DNA of 64,000 nucleotides from Gemmatimonadota bacterium (GTDB taxonomy: Bacteria; Gemmatimonadota; Gemmatimonadetes; Gemmatimonadales; GWC2-71-9). Positions 17,164-25,947 of this stretch are shown piece after piece. How positions within the stretch are numbered: position 1 is the stretch's first letter; each line of letters opens with the position of its first letter. Position numbers and translations under genes: made by a program. The notes under the pieces are model-generated. The model did not search any database. It was not told the origin of the DNA and saw nothing but the letters and a program-made list of their open reading frames with translations. The DNA lies in assembly GCA_016713435.1 (NCBI GenBank), contig JADJPD010000003.1:248001-312000 (forward strand), given 5' to 3'.

Positions 17164-18045
17164 ATGCCGAGGCTCGCCGCCACCCTGCTCCTCCTCCCCA
17201 CGCTCGCCACCGCCCAGGCCATCGCCCCGCGGCCGGTGGACGCGGTGCGGACGGGCGCGTTCCAGGATCCGCGCCTCACGGAGAGCTCGGGCGTGGCGAA
17301 GAGCAGCACCTTCCCGGGCGTGCTCTACACCATCAACGACTCCGGCAACAAGCCCGAGATCTTCGCCACCGACAGCTCGGGGCGGCCGCTCGGGACGTGG
17401 TTCATCCCCGGGATCCGGAACCGCGACTGGGAAGCCATCTCCGTCGGCCCCTGTCCCGCCGGCTCGTGCATCTACCTCGGCGACACCGGCGACAACACCG
17501 AGCGGAAGCGCACCGTCACCATCTACCGCCTGACGGAGCCCCGCCGCTTCGAGCGCTTCCGCGGCGCCGACGACCCCACCCCGCTCGGCCTCGACTCCAT
17601 CGAGGTCCAGTACCCCGGCGGCGGCCAGGACGTCGAGGCGCTGTGGGTGGATGCCGGCGGGACGCTCTTCCTGGTGACCAAGGGCCGGAGCCACGGCGTC
17701 CGGCTCCTGCGCGTGACCTGGGACGGGCGCCCCGATGAGGCGCGCGTGGCCAGGCTGGTGCAGGTGCTCCCCATCACGCCCGACGAATCCCTGGGCCGCT
17801 GGGTCACCGACGCCGCGCTCGCGCCGGGCGGCACCCGGGTGGCCATCCGCACCTACACCGAGCTCTACCTCTTCCCCGTCCTCGGCGCCGGCCGCCTCGG
17901 CACGCCGGTGGTGTGCAACGTCGCCGGCCTCGAGCCCCAGGGCGAGGGCGTCACCTGGCTCGACGCGCAGCGCCTGCTCCTCACCAGCGAGTCCGGCGGC
18001 GGCCGCCGCCCCGGCCCCATCCACGTGGTGCGCTGCGGTGCCTGA
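17164..18045 (+). CDS. Secreted beta-propeller-like protein of unknown function
   Basis: The product is 293 residues with a signal peptide (LLLLPTLATAQA). The mature part contains blade-like segments: LTESSGVAKSSTFPGVLYTI, NDSGNKPEIFATDSSG, DWEAISVGPCPAGSCIYLGD, TGDNTERKRTVTIYRL, and DVEALWVDAGGTLFLVTKGR. The pattern GDTGDN with EA(I/L) pairs recalls esterase-like or phytase-like propellers, but I cannot name a characterised homologue. Three cysteine residues in CPAGSC and near the C-terminus may form disulfides. Its stop overlaps the GTG of the following alpha/beta hydrolase gene, so the two are probably made together. Confidence 0.75.
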   Translation: MPRLAATLLLLPTLATAQAIAPRPVDAVRTGAFQDPRLTESSGVAKSSTFPGVLYTINDSGNKPEIFATDSSGRPLGTWFIPGIRNRDWEAISVGPCPAGSCIYLGDTGDNTERKRTVTIYRLTEPRRFERFRGADDPTPLGLDSIEVQYPGGGQDVEALWVDAGGTLFLVTKGRSHGVRLLRVTWDGRPDEARVARLVQVLPITPDESLGRWVTDAALAPGGTRVAIRTYTELYLFPVLGAGRLGTPVVCNVAGLEPQGEGVTWLDAQRLLLTSESGGGRRPGPIHVVRCGA

Positions 18046-18959
18046 CACGGCGCCGGCCCCGCTCCTGCCCCGCCCGGCCCGCCGCGCGCTCGTGGCCGCC
18101 GTGGCGGTGGGCCTCCTCTGGGTGGGGATCGGCCAGCCGCACCGGGCGCGGGCGCCCTACCGGGCCGAGCAGGTGACGGTCGCCGGCGTCGGGACGCGCC
18201 TCCTCCGCGCCGGGCAGCGGGGACACGACGCTCCTGTTCCTGCACGGCTACGGCGAGTCGCTCCTCTCCTGGCGGCTGGTGCTGGACCGCTTCCCGCGGC
18301 ACTACCGCGTGGTGGCCGTGGACCTGCCCGGCTTCGGCCTGGCCGACAAGCCGGACACCACCTACGACGTGGCCTTCTACCGGGGCTGGCTGTCGGAGCT
18401 GCTGGGGCGGGAGACGCGGGGCCCGGTGGTGGTGGTGGGGCACTCGATGGGGGGCCAGCTGGCGGCGCAGCTGGCGCTGGATCACCCGGCGCGGGTGGTG
18501 GCGGCCATCCTCCTCGATCCCGCCGGCCTCGGGATCAACGCCCTGCTCACCGACACCAGCGGGCTCGCCTCACCGGCCACGGCGTGGGTGGCCACGGCCA
18601 TCGCCTTCGTGCTGCCGGTGCACGACACGGCGTGGCTGGCGGAGACCGGCGAGCGGGTGGCGTACTCGCCCGCCAACGACACCCTGGCCACGCAGGCGGC
18701 CCGGCGGGTGCTCTCGGCCTTCGACTTCGGCGCCCTCGGCGACCAGCTGGGCCGGCTCCGCCAGCCCGTGCTCCTGCTGTGGGGCCGGCACGACCCCACC
18801 ATCCCCCTGGCTCTCGGGGACAGCATGGCGCGGGCGCTCCCCTGCCGGCGCTACCTGGTGCTCCCCACGCTGCACCGGCCGCAGCAGACCCTGCCTGACA
18901 CGGTGGCCGCCGCCATGCTCGCCTTCCTGCGGGCACCCGGCTGCGACTCCCTCCCCTAG
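18038..18959 (+). CDS. Membrane-anchored alpha/beta hydrolase, one frameshift
   Basis: Two frames combine into a 306-residue hydrolase when one extra G near 18205-18215 is removed (RAGSGDTTLLFLHGYGES). The start is a GTG at 18038, overlapping the preceding stop. An N-terminal hydrophobic segment (ALVAAVAVGLLWVGIG) suggests a membrane anchor or signal. The hydrolase core shows the oxyanion loop LHGYGESLLSW, the nucleophile elbow GHSMGG, the aspartate in LLLWGRHDPTIP and the histidine in TLHRPQQTLPD. Specificity cannot be read. Restoration to exactly 307 codons makes a sequencing error likely. The stop overlaps the stop of the convergent HD-GYP gene (CTAG). Confidence 0.8.
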
Positions 18960-20122
18960 GCCTCCACCGCCTCGGCCCAGACGTCCGGCAGCCGCAGGAA
19001 GATCCGGCCGAGCGTCGGGTCAAACTGCTTCCCCACCAGCGCCGCGATCTCGTCCCACACCTTCTCGATGGGCCACGCCGGCCGGTAAGGGCGGTTGTGA
19101 GTCAGCGCGTCGAAGACGTCCGCCAGCGCCACCACGCGCGCCGCCAGCGGGATCTTCTCGCCGGCCAGGTGCTCGGGGTAGCCGCGCCCGTCCCAGCGCT
19201 CGTGGTGGCTCCGGGCAATCTCCTCGGCCAGGAGCACCAGTGGCGTGGCCCCGTGATCCAGGATCCGGGCGCCGATGGTGGTATGAGACTGCATCACCAC
19301 CCGCTCGTCGTCGTCCAGCCAGCCGGGCTTGAGCAGGATCCGGTCGGGGATGCCCACCTTGCCCACGTCGTGCAGCGGGGCCGCGCGGCGGATCAGGGTG
19401 GACTCCCCCTCGGTGAGCCCCGCCGCCCGGGCCAGCCGCTCGGCCAGCCCCGCCACGCGGTGCACGTGCGAGCCGGTGTCGTCGTCGCGGAACTCCGCCG
19501 CGCTCGCCAGCCGCTCCAGCACCTCGAACTGCGATGCCTCGAACTGCCGCGTCCGCTGGTGCACCAGCTCCTCGAGCACGGTGTTCTGGGTGGCCAGCGC
19601 GGTGTGGAGCATCCGCATCTCGAGCAGGTTGCCGATGCGGAGCAGCACCTCCACCGAGTCGAGCGGCTTGACCAGGAAGTCGCGCGCGCCGCAGGCCAGG
19701 GCGTGTTCCCGCACCGCGCGCGCGCCGTCGCCCGTCAGCATCACCACCGGCAGGCAGCGCTCGCCGTGGAGCAGCGGCTCGAGGGCGTCGAGGACGCCGA
19801 AGCCGTCGAGCTTCGGCATGTGCAGGTCGAGCAGGATCAGGTCGGGATCGTAGTCGGCCACCAGCCGGGCCACGCCCGGGGCATCGCCGGTGGTGCGGAT
19901 GGCCCGGTAGCCGGCGTGGCGGAGGATACGCTCGAAGAGGCGCAGGTTGGCGGGCTCGTCGTCCACCACCAGCAGGCGGGCGTCGGGGTAGCGCGCGCGC
20001 CCCGGCCAGCGCCCCCGCTCGGCGACGGCGGGCGTGAACGCGGGCCCCGGGGGGTCCGGCGGGCAGGGCATCCTTCGGGGAGGATCGGGATCCATCAGCG
20101 GCACCCGGTCATGCCCCACCAT
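18956..20122 (-). CDS. Response regulator with HD-GYP c-di-GMP phosphodiesterase output
   Basis: The 388-residue product has a receiver domain (about residues 45-165: VDDEPANLRLFERIL, phospho-Asp in LILLDLHMP, Lys in FLVKPLD) joined by a helix to an HD-GYP domain. The latter keeps HDVGKVGIPD, HHERWDGRGYPEHL and ALADVFDALTHNRPYRP, so it should hydrolyse cyclic-di-GMP. The first 20 or so residues are proline-rich and an internal ATG (20095) could be the real start. It lies beside a LuxR-type response regulator on the same strand, but no sensor kinase is in the window. It controls lifestyle or motility in other bacteria; the input here is unknown. Confidence 0.9.
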   Translation of the reverse strand: MVGHDRVPLMDPDPPRRMPCPPDPPGPAFTPAVAERGRWPGRARYPDARLLVVDDEPANLRLFERILRHAGYRAIRTTGDAPGVARLVADYDPDLILLDLHMPKLDGFGVLDALEPLLHGERCLPVVMLTGDGARAVREHALACGARDFLVKPLDSVEVLLRIGNLLEMRMLHTALATQNTVLEELVHQRTRQFEASQFEVLERLASAAEFRDDDTGSHVHRVAGLAERLARAAGLTEGESTLIRRAAPLHDVGKVGIPDRILLKPGWLDDDERVVMQSHTTIGARILDHGATPLVLLAEEIARSHHERWDGRGYPEHLAGEKIPLAARVVALADVFDALTHNRPYRPAWPIEKVWDEIAALVGKQFDPTLGRIFLRLPDVWAEAVEA

Positions 20123-20200
20123 ACCGCCCGGGGCGCCACCGCGATATCAGCATTGTCTGACAGGCGCGTGCCTGACAGGTGGGCAGGGGATGATCCCCGG

Positions 20201-20848
20201 TCAGGTGATCAGCCGCTGTTGCAGCGCGAACCGCACCAGTTCGGCATTGGTGCTGAGGCCGAGCTTGCGGAGCAGGCGCAGCCGGTAGGTGCTGACGGTC
20301 TTCGGGCTCAGCACCAGGGCCCGGGCGATCTGGGTGATGCCGGCGCCCGCGGCCAGGTGGAGCAGGATCTGCATCTCGCGGGTCGAGAGGTGGAAGAGTC
20401 GCCGCCACTCCTCGGAGCCCGGCGTCACCTCATGCGCGTGGGCAGTGGCGTGGCCGTTCCCGCTCACGTACAGGGCGCCGCCGAGCACCTTGGCGATGGC
20501 GGCCTCCAGCTCCGCCGCGGGCCAGTGCTTGCACAGGTACCCCGCCGCCCCGGCCCGCAGCGCCCGCTCCGCGTAGAGCGACTCCGGGTGCATGCTCACC
20601 ACCAGGATCTTGAGCGCGGGGTGACGGGGCCGGAGTGCGGCCATCAGCTCGGGGAAGCCCGGGCCCGGCATCGAGATGTCGAGCAGCAGCAGGTCCACCT
20701 CGGTGCGGGCCAGGTCCTCGAGGACCACCTGCCCGTCGCCCCCCTCCCCCACCACCCGGTAGCCGGGGTGGCGGTGCAGCACGGTGGCGATGGCCTCGCG
20801 CACGAGGGCGTGGTCATCGGCGAGGTAGATGCGGACGGGGGGCGTCAT
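20201..20848 (-). CDS. NarL/FixJ-type response regulator (receiver plus LuxR helix-turn-helix)
   Basis: The 215-residue product starts at the ATG at 20848 (MTPPVRIYLADDHALV); upstream codons look non-coding. The receiver has the acidic pair ADDH, phospho-Asp in LLLLDISMPG and Lys in YLCKHW. A C-terminal LuxR domain (about 150-205: LSTREMQILLHLAAGAG, ALVLSPKTVSTYRLRLLRKL) binds DNA. It is 78 bp upstream of the HD-GYP gene on the same strand, so both may form one signalling unit. Targets and the partner kinase are unknown. Confidence 0.92.
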   Translation of the reverse strand: MTPPVRIYLADDHALVREAIATVLHRHPGYRVVGEGGDGQVVLEDLARTEVDLLLLDISMPGPGFPELMAALRPRHPALKILVVSMHPESLYAERALRAGAAGYLCKHWPAAELEAAIAKVLGGALYVSGNGHATAHAHEVTPGSEEWRRLFHLSTREMQILLHLAAGAGITQIARALVLSPKTVSTYRLRLLRKLGLSTNAELVRFALQQRLIT

Positions 20849-21330
20849 GTGGCCGGAAACCGGCGGGCGGACGGCAGGGGGGCCATGGCGGCGGGATGGG
20901 GCTGGGGGCATGCGATCGGCTGCCCCGGCCTGGGCCGCGATCCCCGCCCCGACCCCGGCGCCGCGGCTGTAGGAAAAGCCCTACCCCCTCCCTCGGCCGG
21001 GCGCGGCGGGGAGACGCAAGGCGGGCCACCACGCGGGACGTGGAGCTGCCGGTCATGAAGCTGACGGGATGCGCTGGCGATGCAGATACGTTAGACGGTG
21101 GAAAGCCGACGTCAAGGGGCGGGTTTTGGGGAAGAGGGGCGGGGGCCTGAACTGGGGCGGGAATGAGGGGCCCCATCCCTCGGGCCGGCTGGGTGGCGAG
21201 GGGGATGTCCTCGGGCCACTCCAGCAGATGGAGCTGGCCGAAATGCGCAGCGTACGAGGTGTCGGGGCAGGCCGTGGAGAGACCGCAGGACGGGGAGGGC
21301 GAGCCTTGAAGTCGGTGGTGCGAGACACCC
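20849..21330. other. Intergenic stretch without supported genes
   Basis: These 482 bp separate the LuxR-type regulator from the DUF2214-like gene. Open frames on both strands are short, Gly/Arg-rich and lack ribosome-binding sites. I see no repeat arm, no convincing hairpin with a T-run and no consensus promoter, although the promoter of the response regulator must lie at its left end. Confidence 0.4.
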
Positions 21331-21780
21331 TCACCGCATCCCATACCCCCGCGCCATCCCCGTCGCCACGAAGAGCACGAGCAGCACCAGCCACGCCTGC
21401 ACCCGGCTGAGCCGCACCCAGCGCGGGCCGCGCGAGAGGTCCGGCGCGCCGCCCCGCTGCTGCACGATCCGCCAGCGGATCAGGTCCACCATCTGCGGCA
21501 GCTCGAGCAGCAGGATGAGCACCAGGCAGGCCACCTTCACCCAGAACAGCGTGTTGGCCCAGTAATACGCCGTGGGCTTCTCGGTGCCGAGGAAGAGCCG
21601 CGCCAGGCCGGTGCCGAGCCAGAGCAGGCTCGCCACGCCCCACCAGTTGTCGGCGAGGAGCGTGCGGCGGACGTAATTGGGTTGCGGCAGGCCCTCCATG
21701 GCGCGGGCCCGCGCCCAGATGGCGCCGTAGCCCAGGGCCAGGGCCAGCAGGTGGAAGGCGGCGAGGAGCCAGCGGAGCAT
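21331..21780 (-). CDS. DUF2214-like integral membrane protein
   Basis: The 149-residue product has four membrane segments: residues about 3-22 (AAFHLLALALGYGAIW), 47-65 (GVASLLWLGTGLARLFL), 80-98 (WVKVACLVLILLLELPQM) and 130-145 (WLVLLVLFVATGMARG). The motifs MEGLPQPNYVRRTLLADNWW and EKPTAYYWANTLFWVKV resemble DUF2214 proteins, which are small membrane proteins of unknown role. It stands alone, divergent from the M28 peptidase gene with 128 bp between them. Confidence 0.75.
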   Translation of the reverse strand: MLRWLLAAFHLLALALGYGAIWARARAMEGLPQPNYVRRTLLADNWWGVASLLWLGTGLARLFLGTEKPTAYYWANTLFWVKVACLVLILLLELPQMVDLIRWRIVQQRGGAPDLSRGPRWVRLSRVQAWLVLLVLFVATGMARGYGMR

Positions 21781-21908
21781 GCGGGGAAACTAGGCCGGCC
21801 CTTCCCCCTGTGCGAGCCTAGCGGCGGCCCGCCCCGCCGACCGGATCCCTGGGCGGCCCGCCGCACGCTGGATGGGGTCAGATTGCGAGCAACCCAACTC
21901 CGGCTCCC

Positions 21909-23540
21909 ATGCGACCCTCCCTTCGACTCGTCGCCTTCCTCCTCACTGCCCCCCTCGCCCTCGGGGCGCAGGCGCTGACGCCCGCCACGCGGCTGGCGCG
22001 GGCGGTGGATGCGCAGGGCTATCGCGCCCACCTCGAGTTCCTGGCCAGCGACCTCCTCGAGGGCCGCGGCACCGGCACCCGCGGGGGCGCGCTGGCCGCC
22101 GCGTACATCGCCACCCAGTTCCAGCGCCTGGGCCTGGCACCCGCCGGCGACAGCGGCACCTACTACCATCGCGTGCCGATCATCGCCCTGACGCCGGAGC
22201 CCACCCTCAAGGTCACCGGCCCGGCCCCGCGCACCCTCGGCTACCGCGACGACTACGTGCTCTGGTCCATGCGGAACGACCCCCAGGTGAACCTGGCGGG
22301 CGGCGCCGTCTTTGCCGGCTACGGCATCGTGGCGCCCGAGGCGGAGTGGAACGACTACGCCGGGCTCGACGTGAAGGGGAAGGTGGTCTTCGTCCTGGTG
22401 AACGACCCGGGCCTCTACGACGAGTCGCTCTTCAGGGGCAAGATCCTCACCTACTACGGCCGCTGGACCTACAAGATCGAGGAGGCGCAGCGCCAGGGCG
22501 CCGCCGGGATCGTGCTCATCCACACCACCGAGAGCGCCACCTACCCGTGGACCACGGTGACGGGCTCCTGGACCGGTGAGCAGGTGCGGCTCGAGCAGCC
22601 GGCCAGCTCGCTCGTCATCGCCGGCTGGATGAAGGACGGCTCGGCCGAGGCGGTCTTCAAGGCGGCGGGCGTGGACCTCAGGGCGCTGATGCAGGCGGCG
22701 GGGAAGCGCGGCTTCACGGGCGTGACGCTCCCCTTCGGCCTCGAGGCCTCGGTGAAGAGCACCCTCCGCCGCTCGGTGACCTACAACGTGCTCGGCCGCC
22801 TCCCGGGCCGCGGGCGCCTGGCCGAGGAGGCGGTGCTGATCGACGGACACTACGACCACTTCGGCATCCGCACCCCCGTGAACGGGGACTCGATCTACAA
22901 CGGCGCCGAGGACAACGCGTCGGGCACGGCGGCGGTGCTGGCGATGGCGGATGCGTTCGTGAAGAGCGGGGTGCAGCCGCTCCGGTCCATCGTGTTCATG
23001 GGCGTGGCGGCGGAGGAGAGCGGGCTCATCGGCTCGCAGGCGTACGCGGCCAATCCCACCATTCCGCTCAAGCACATCGCCGCGATGCTCAACGTGGACG
23101 TGATGAACCTCTACGGCCGCACCCGCACCATCTCCGCCCTGGGCCTCGACCAGTCGTCACTCGGCGAGGTCTTCACCACGGCGGCGGCGGCGGAGGGATT
23201 GCGGGTGACGGTGGACTCGAGCGCGCTGCTCCGCGGGTCGTTCTTCCGCTCCGACCACTTCTCGCTGGTGCGCGTGGGCGTGCCCGCGCTCTCGGTGGAG
23301 CGCGGCGACGACTTCGTGGGCAAGCCGGCCGGCTGGGGCGAGGAGCAGGGGAAGGCGTACAACGAGACGCGCTACCACCAGCCGCAGGACGAGATCCTGC
23401 CCTGGTTCTCGATGGATGGCGTGGTGCAGCAGATGAAGGTGGTGCTGCGCACGGCCATCGCGGTGGCCAACGCGCCGGGGCAGCCGACGTGGAAGGACGG
23501 GTCCGAATTCAAGGCAGCGGGGGAGGCCCGGCTCCGCTGA
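21909..23540 (+). CDS. Secreted M28 family zinc peptidase with PA domain
   Basis: The 543-residue product has a signal peptide (LTAPLALGAQA), a protease-associated insert (about residues 120-250, FAGYGIVAPEAEWNDYAGLD) and an M28 catalytic domain. Zinc ligands and catalytic residues are visible: the His-Asp pair in DGHYDHFG, Asp in NGAEDNASG, the Glu pair in AAEESGLIGS, Asp in NVDVMNLYG and His in RYHQPQDE. It acts as an aminopeptidase or carboxypeptidase outside the cytoplasm. A strong terminator hairpin (23561) follows 20 bp after the stop. The gene appears to be a single transcript unit. Confidence 0.92.
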   Translation: MRPSLRLVAFLLTAPLALGAQALTPATRLARAVDAQGYRAHLEFLASDLLEGRGTGTRGGALAAAYIATQFQRLGLAPAGDSGTYYHRVPIIALTPEPTLKVTGPAPRTLGYRDDYVLWSMRNDPQVNLAGGAVFAGYGIVAPEAEWNDYAGLDVKGKVVFVLVNDPGLYDESLFRGKILTYYGRWTYKIEEAQRQGAAGIVLIHTTESATYPWTTVTGSWTGEQVRLEQPASSLVIAGWMKDGSAEAVFKAAGVDLRALMQAAGKRGFTGVTLPFGLEASVKSTLRRSVTYNVLGRLPGRGRLAEEAVLIDGHYDHFGIRTPVNGDSIYNGAEDNASGTAAVLAMADAFVKSGVQPLRSIVFMGVAAEESGLIGSQAYAANPTIPLKHIAAMLNVDVMNLYGRTRTISALGLDQSSLGEVFTTAAAAEGLRVTVDSSALLRGSFFRSDHFSLVRVGVPALSVERGDDFVGKPAGWGEEQGKAYNETRYHQPQDEILPWFSMDGVVQQMKVVLRTAIAVANAPGQPTWKDGSEFKAAGEARLR

Positions 23541-23560
23541 CGGGAGGAAGTGTCAGGGAA

Positions 23561-23593
23561 CGAGCGGGCCGGAGCGGTGCTCCGGCCCGCTCG
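23561..23593 (+). terminator. Terminator hairpin after the M28 peptidase
   Basis: A perfect 15-bp stem CGAGCGGGCCGGAGC/GCTCCGGCCCGCTCG with a GGT loop is followed by TCATTTCC. Strong candidate intrinsic terminator. Confidence 0.75.
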
Positions 23594-23808
23594 TCATTTC
23601 CGGTTGGCGTCTGTCGCGCGGTCCGTAGGCGTGGGCCAGCAGTGAGCCGCTGTCGTCGTGCAAGTCTTTCCTGGGTAAGCGGTTATGGGTCACCATAGCG
23701 GAACGCCCCCGCCCCAAGTATTTTTGCGCCGCTTTTCCCCAGCCAATATCTCTCCAGTAGGGGGCGGCCCTGGATACCCCGAATACGTACCGAATCCCGG
23801 TCGGCTGG

Positions 23809-24876
23809 TTGCTCGCGCACGGTGGCGAGACCATCCGGTACCGGACCTTCGCCGAGCTGGCCCCCACGGGGACCATCGCGGCGGAGACGCTGGCGCAGGC
23901 CCGTGCCGCCATCGAGGCCGGCAAGGCGGCGCAGGCCGTCATCAAGAAGCAGAAGGACACCGGCACCTGGGGCGGCAACCTCCTTGGCGTCACCCCCTCC
24001 GCAGCCCAGGGGATCAAGGACGTCGGCACCATCCCGCAGTACCGGCGGCTGGTGCAGCTGGCGCTGCCCGCCCAGGCGCGCCCCTTCAAGCTCGCCGACC
24101 GGGTGCTCTACCGGCTGCTCTCGCGGGACGAGGATCCGGCGCTGCTGTTCGAGTTCCAGAAGGCCGCCAAGGGCGACGAGGCCTACACCCTCTGGGCCCG
24201 CACCCTGGTCCGGGAGTCCGCCACCACGGCGCTGGCGGAGGCGGGGAACGTCGAGGACCCGCGGGTGCGGGGCTCGGCGCACAAGATCGCGTCGGAGGTG
24301 TCGGAGTTCCTGCGGAGTCCCATCGCGGAGAAGCCGTTTGTCCGCTCGGGGGCGTCCACCATCCTGAACCCCGAGGCCACGCCGCCCACGTGGCTGTCGC
24401 TGGCGCTGGTGGCGTCCATGCCGGCGCTGCAGCGGGAGCGGGCGGCGTTCACCGGAGCGGCTGGGGCATTACCTTCGCTGCCGACGCCCAAGAAGGCGTG
24501 GGCGCTCGCCATCGGGAAGAAGAAGCTCAAGCCCACCCACATCCTGCTCGGCGACCCGATCGAGTGTGACGCGAAGGGGAGCCCCAAGGACCTGCCGCTG
24601 GCGCTGCATTTCCTGGAGATGATGGCGCGGATCGGGGCGCTCAAGGGGGACGCGCCGCAGCTCAAGCTGTTCAACCGGCTGCAGAAGGACGTGGACGAGA
24701 CGGGCGTGTGGAACCCGAAGGGACTCCGCGGGCTGCCCAAGGCCACGAGCAAGGCGAGCTACCACAGCTTCCCGCTGGAGCTCGAGACCAAGGCCGCGGA
24801 GTGGAAGCAGGTGGACGTGACGTTCCGGCTGGCGCTCATTGCGCGACTCTCGGGGCTGCCCGTCGAATACGCCTGA
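23809..24876 (+). CDS. Conserved-looking hypothetical protein
   Basis: The frame gives 355 residues from a TTG at 23809. No ATG or GTG precedes it in frame before the stop at 23758, but a CTG at 23770 would add LDTPNTYRIPVGW, which looks protein-like, so the true start is uncertain. The protein has no signal peptide or membrane segment. It is alanine- and lysine-rich with helical segments (ETLAQARAAIEAGKAAQAVI, KDTGTWGGNLLG) and ends in LPVEYA. I do not recognise the family. Codon use matches the neighbours and an intrinsic terminator follows 25 bp after the stop, so it is very probably real and a single-gene unit. The N-terminal half of the preceding gap (23600-23760) is AT-richer and probably holds its promoter. 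Confidence 0.7.
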   Translation: MLAHGGETIRYRTFAELAPTGTIAAETLAQARAAIEAGKAAQAVIKKQKDTGTWGGNLLGVTPSAAQGIKDVGTIPQYRRLVQLALPAQARPFKLADRVLYRLLSRDEDPALLFEFQKAAKGDEAYTLWARTLVRESATTALAEAGNVEDPRVRGSAHKIASEVSEFLRSPIAEKPFVRSGASTILNPEATPPTWLSLALVASMPALQRERAAFTGAAGALPSLPTPKKAWALAIGKKKLKPTHILLGDPIECDAKGSPKDLPLALHFLEMMARIGALKGDAPQLKLFNRLQKDVDETGVWNPKGLRGLPKATSKASYHSFPLELETKAAEWKQVDVTFRLALIARLSGLPVEYA

Positions 24877-24900
24877 GTCTTTCGATTCCTGGAATCCTCG

Positions 24901-24927
24901 AAGGGGCCGCCCACCGGGCGGCCCCTT
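24901..24927 (+). terminator. Terminator hairpin after the hypothetical gene
   Basis: AAGGGGCCGCCC pairs with GGGCGGCCCCTT around ACC, followed by CGTCTTCG. Placed 25 bp after the stop codon. Confidence 0.75.
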
Positions 24928-24975
24928 CGTCTTCGTGGACCCCGGGCACGCCCGATCCCGCCCGTCGCCCACGTC

Positions 24976-25160
24976 CGTAGCGGCCGGATACATCCGGCCG
25001 CGCGCGGAGCGCGTCGTGCGCGTACGTCGTGCGCGGGCTCGGCTTCGTCGGAGGGGTGGGGGGCGCCGGGACGCTGGAGCTGCCAGACGGGTGGGCTGGT
25101 TCGCAGGCGTCCGCAGCTACGCGCCCTCTGCCCCCCACCCCTCCTCCTCAGCCGGCCCCC
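24976..25160. repeat. Intergenic repeat family II, copy 1
   Basis: This ~185-bp element starts with a palindrome GCGGCCGGAT-AC-ATCCGGCCGC (24980-25001) and ends near CAGCCGGCCCC. It shares long identical blocks with 40464-40641, for example CATCCGGCCGCGCGCGGAGC, GGCGCCGGGACGCTGGAGCT and CCCCCCACCCCTCCTCCTCA. A 15-bp inverted repeat (25050-25064 with 25130-25144) can fold the middle into a large hairpin. No open frame is conserved between the copies. Confidence 0.85.
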
Positions 25161-25224
25161 ACCTGAGGGTGTCGGGGGCATCCACGAGAGGGCCGCATCT
25201 GCTTGAGGATGCTGGCGTTGCCGC

Positions 25225-25253
25225 TTGCACCCTTTGGGTTGGTAGTCTATGCT
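25225..25253 (+). promoter_or_regulatory. Candidate promoter of the TrmB-like gene, possibly leaderless
   Basis: TTGCAC (25225-25230) and TATGCT (25248-25253) are separated by 17 bp. Transcription would start near 25260, only about three bases before the ATG at 25263, and no Shine-Dalgarno sequence is present, so the mRNA may be leaderless. Confidence 0.55.
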
Positions 25254-25262
25254 ACTCCCTAT

Positions 25263-25947
25263 ATGGCCGACGTTGACCTCACGCCGTTCGGCTTCACCCC
25301 CACGGAAAGCAAAGTGTACGGGGTCCTCCTGTCGGGGGGGCCCGGGACCGGGTACGCCATTGCGCGGAACGCGGGGCTGGCGCGCGCCAATACGTACAGC
25401 GCGCTCGAGGGGCTGGTGGCCAAGGGCGCGGCGCGGATGGAGGAGGGGGAGCCGAAGCGGTTCCGGGCGGAGCCGCCGGCGGGGGTGCTGGCGCGGGTGA
25501 CCAACGCGCAGGGGAGGCGCTGGACCGGCTGGCGCGGGCGTTCGAGGGTTCGGGGCGAGTGCCTCGCCCTCGCTCGTGGAGCTGACGAGTCCCAAGGGCG
25601 TCCTCCAGTTGCTCACGCACGAGATCGGGCGGGCGCAGGCGTCGGTGCGGCTGGTGGCGCCGGCGGAGGCGTACCCGATCCTGGCGCCGGTGCTCCGGCG
25701 GGCGGCGGGGGCCAGCCTCGAGATGGAGTTGCTGGCGGAGGCGGGGGTGTCCCTGCCCTTCGCCTCGGTCGGGGTGCTCGGCGACGGGCTGGAGTGGCCG
25801 GGGATCCCCGTCGTGGGGGTGTTCGACGGGCGGAGTGCCGTGCTCGCGAGCCGGGAGCATGGGGAGGTGCGGGGGCACTGGAGCAGCGCGCCGGCGTTCG
25901 TGGCGGCGGCACGGCACACCTTCGATCGCATCCGGGAGCGCTCATGA
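25263..25947 (+). CDS. TrmB-like transcriptional regulator, two frameshifts
   Basis: The first part (MADVDLTPFGFTPTESKVYG, residues 1-80) is a TrmB-type winged helix-turn-helix with RANTYSALEGLVAKG as the recognition region. The C-terminal part, in another frame, starts ELTSPKGVLQLLTHEIGRAQ, the usual TrmB effector-side domain start, and ends at 25947. Two missing G bases, in CAGGGG (about 25514) and TCGGGG (about 25553), restore QGEALDRLARAFEGSGASAS and a frame of exactly 229 codons. Both are in G runs, so sequencing error is likely. TrmB regulators are best known in archaea for sugar control, with fewer bacterial examples. The stop overlaps the start of the Hpt-GGDEF gene (ATGA). Confidence 0.75.
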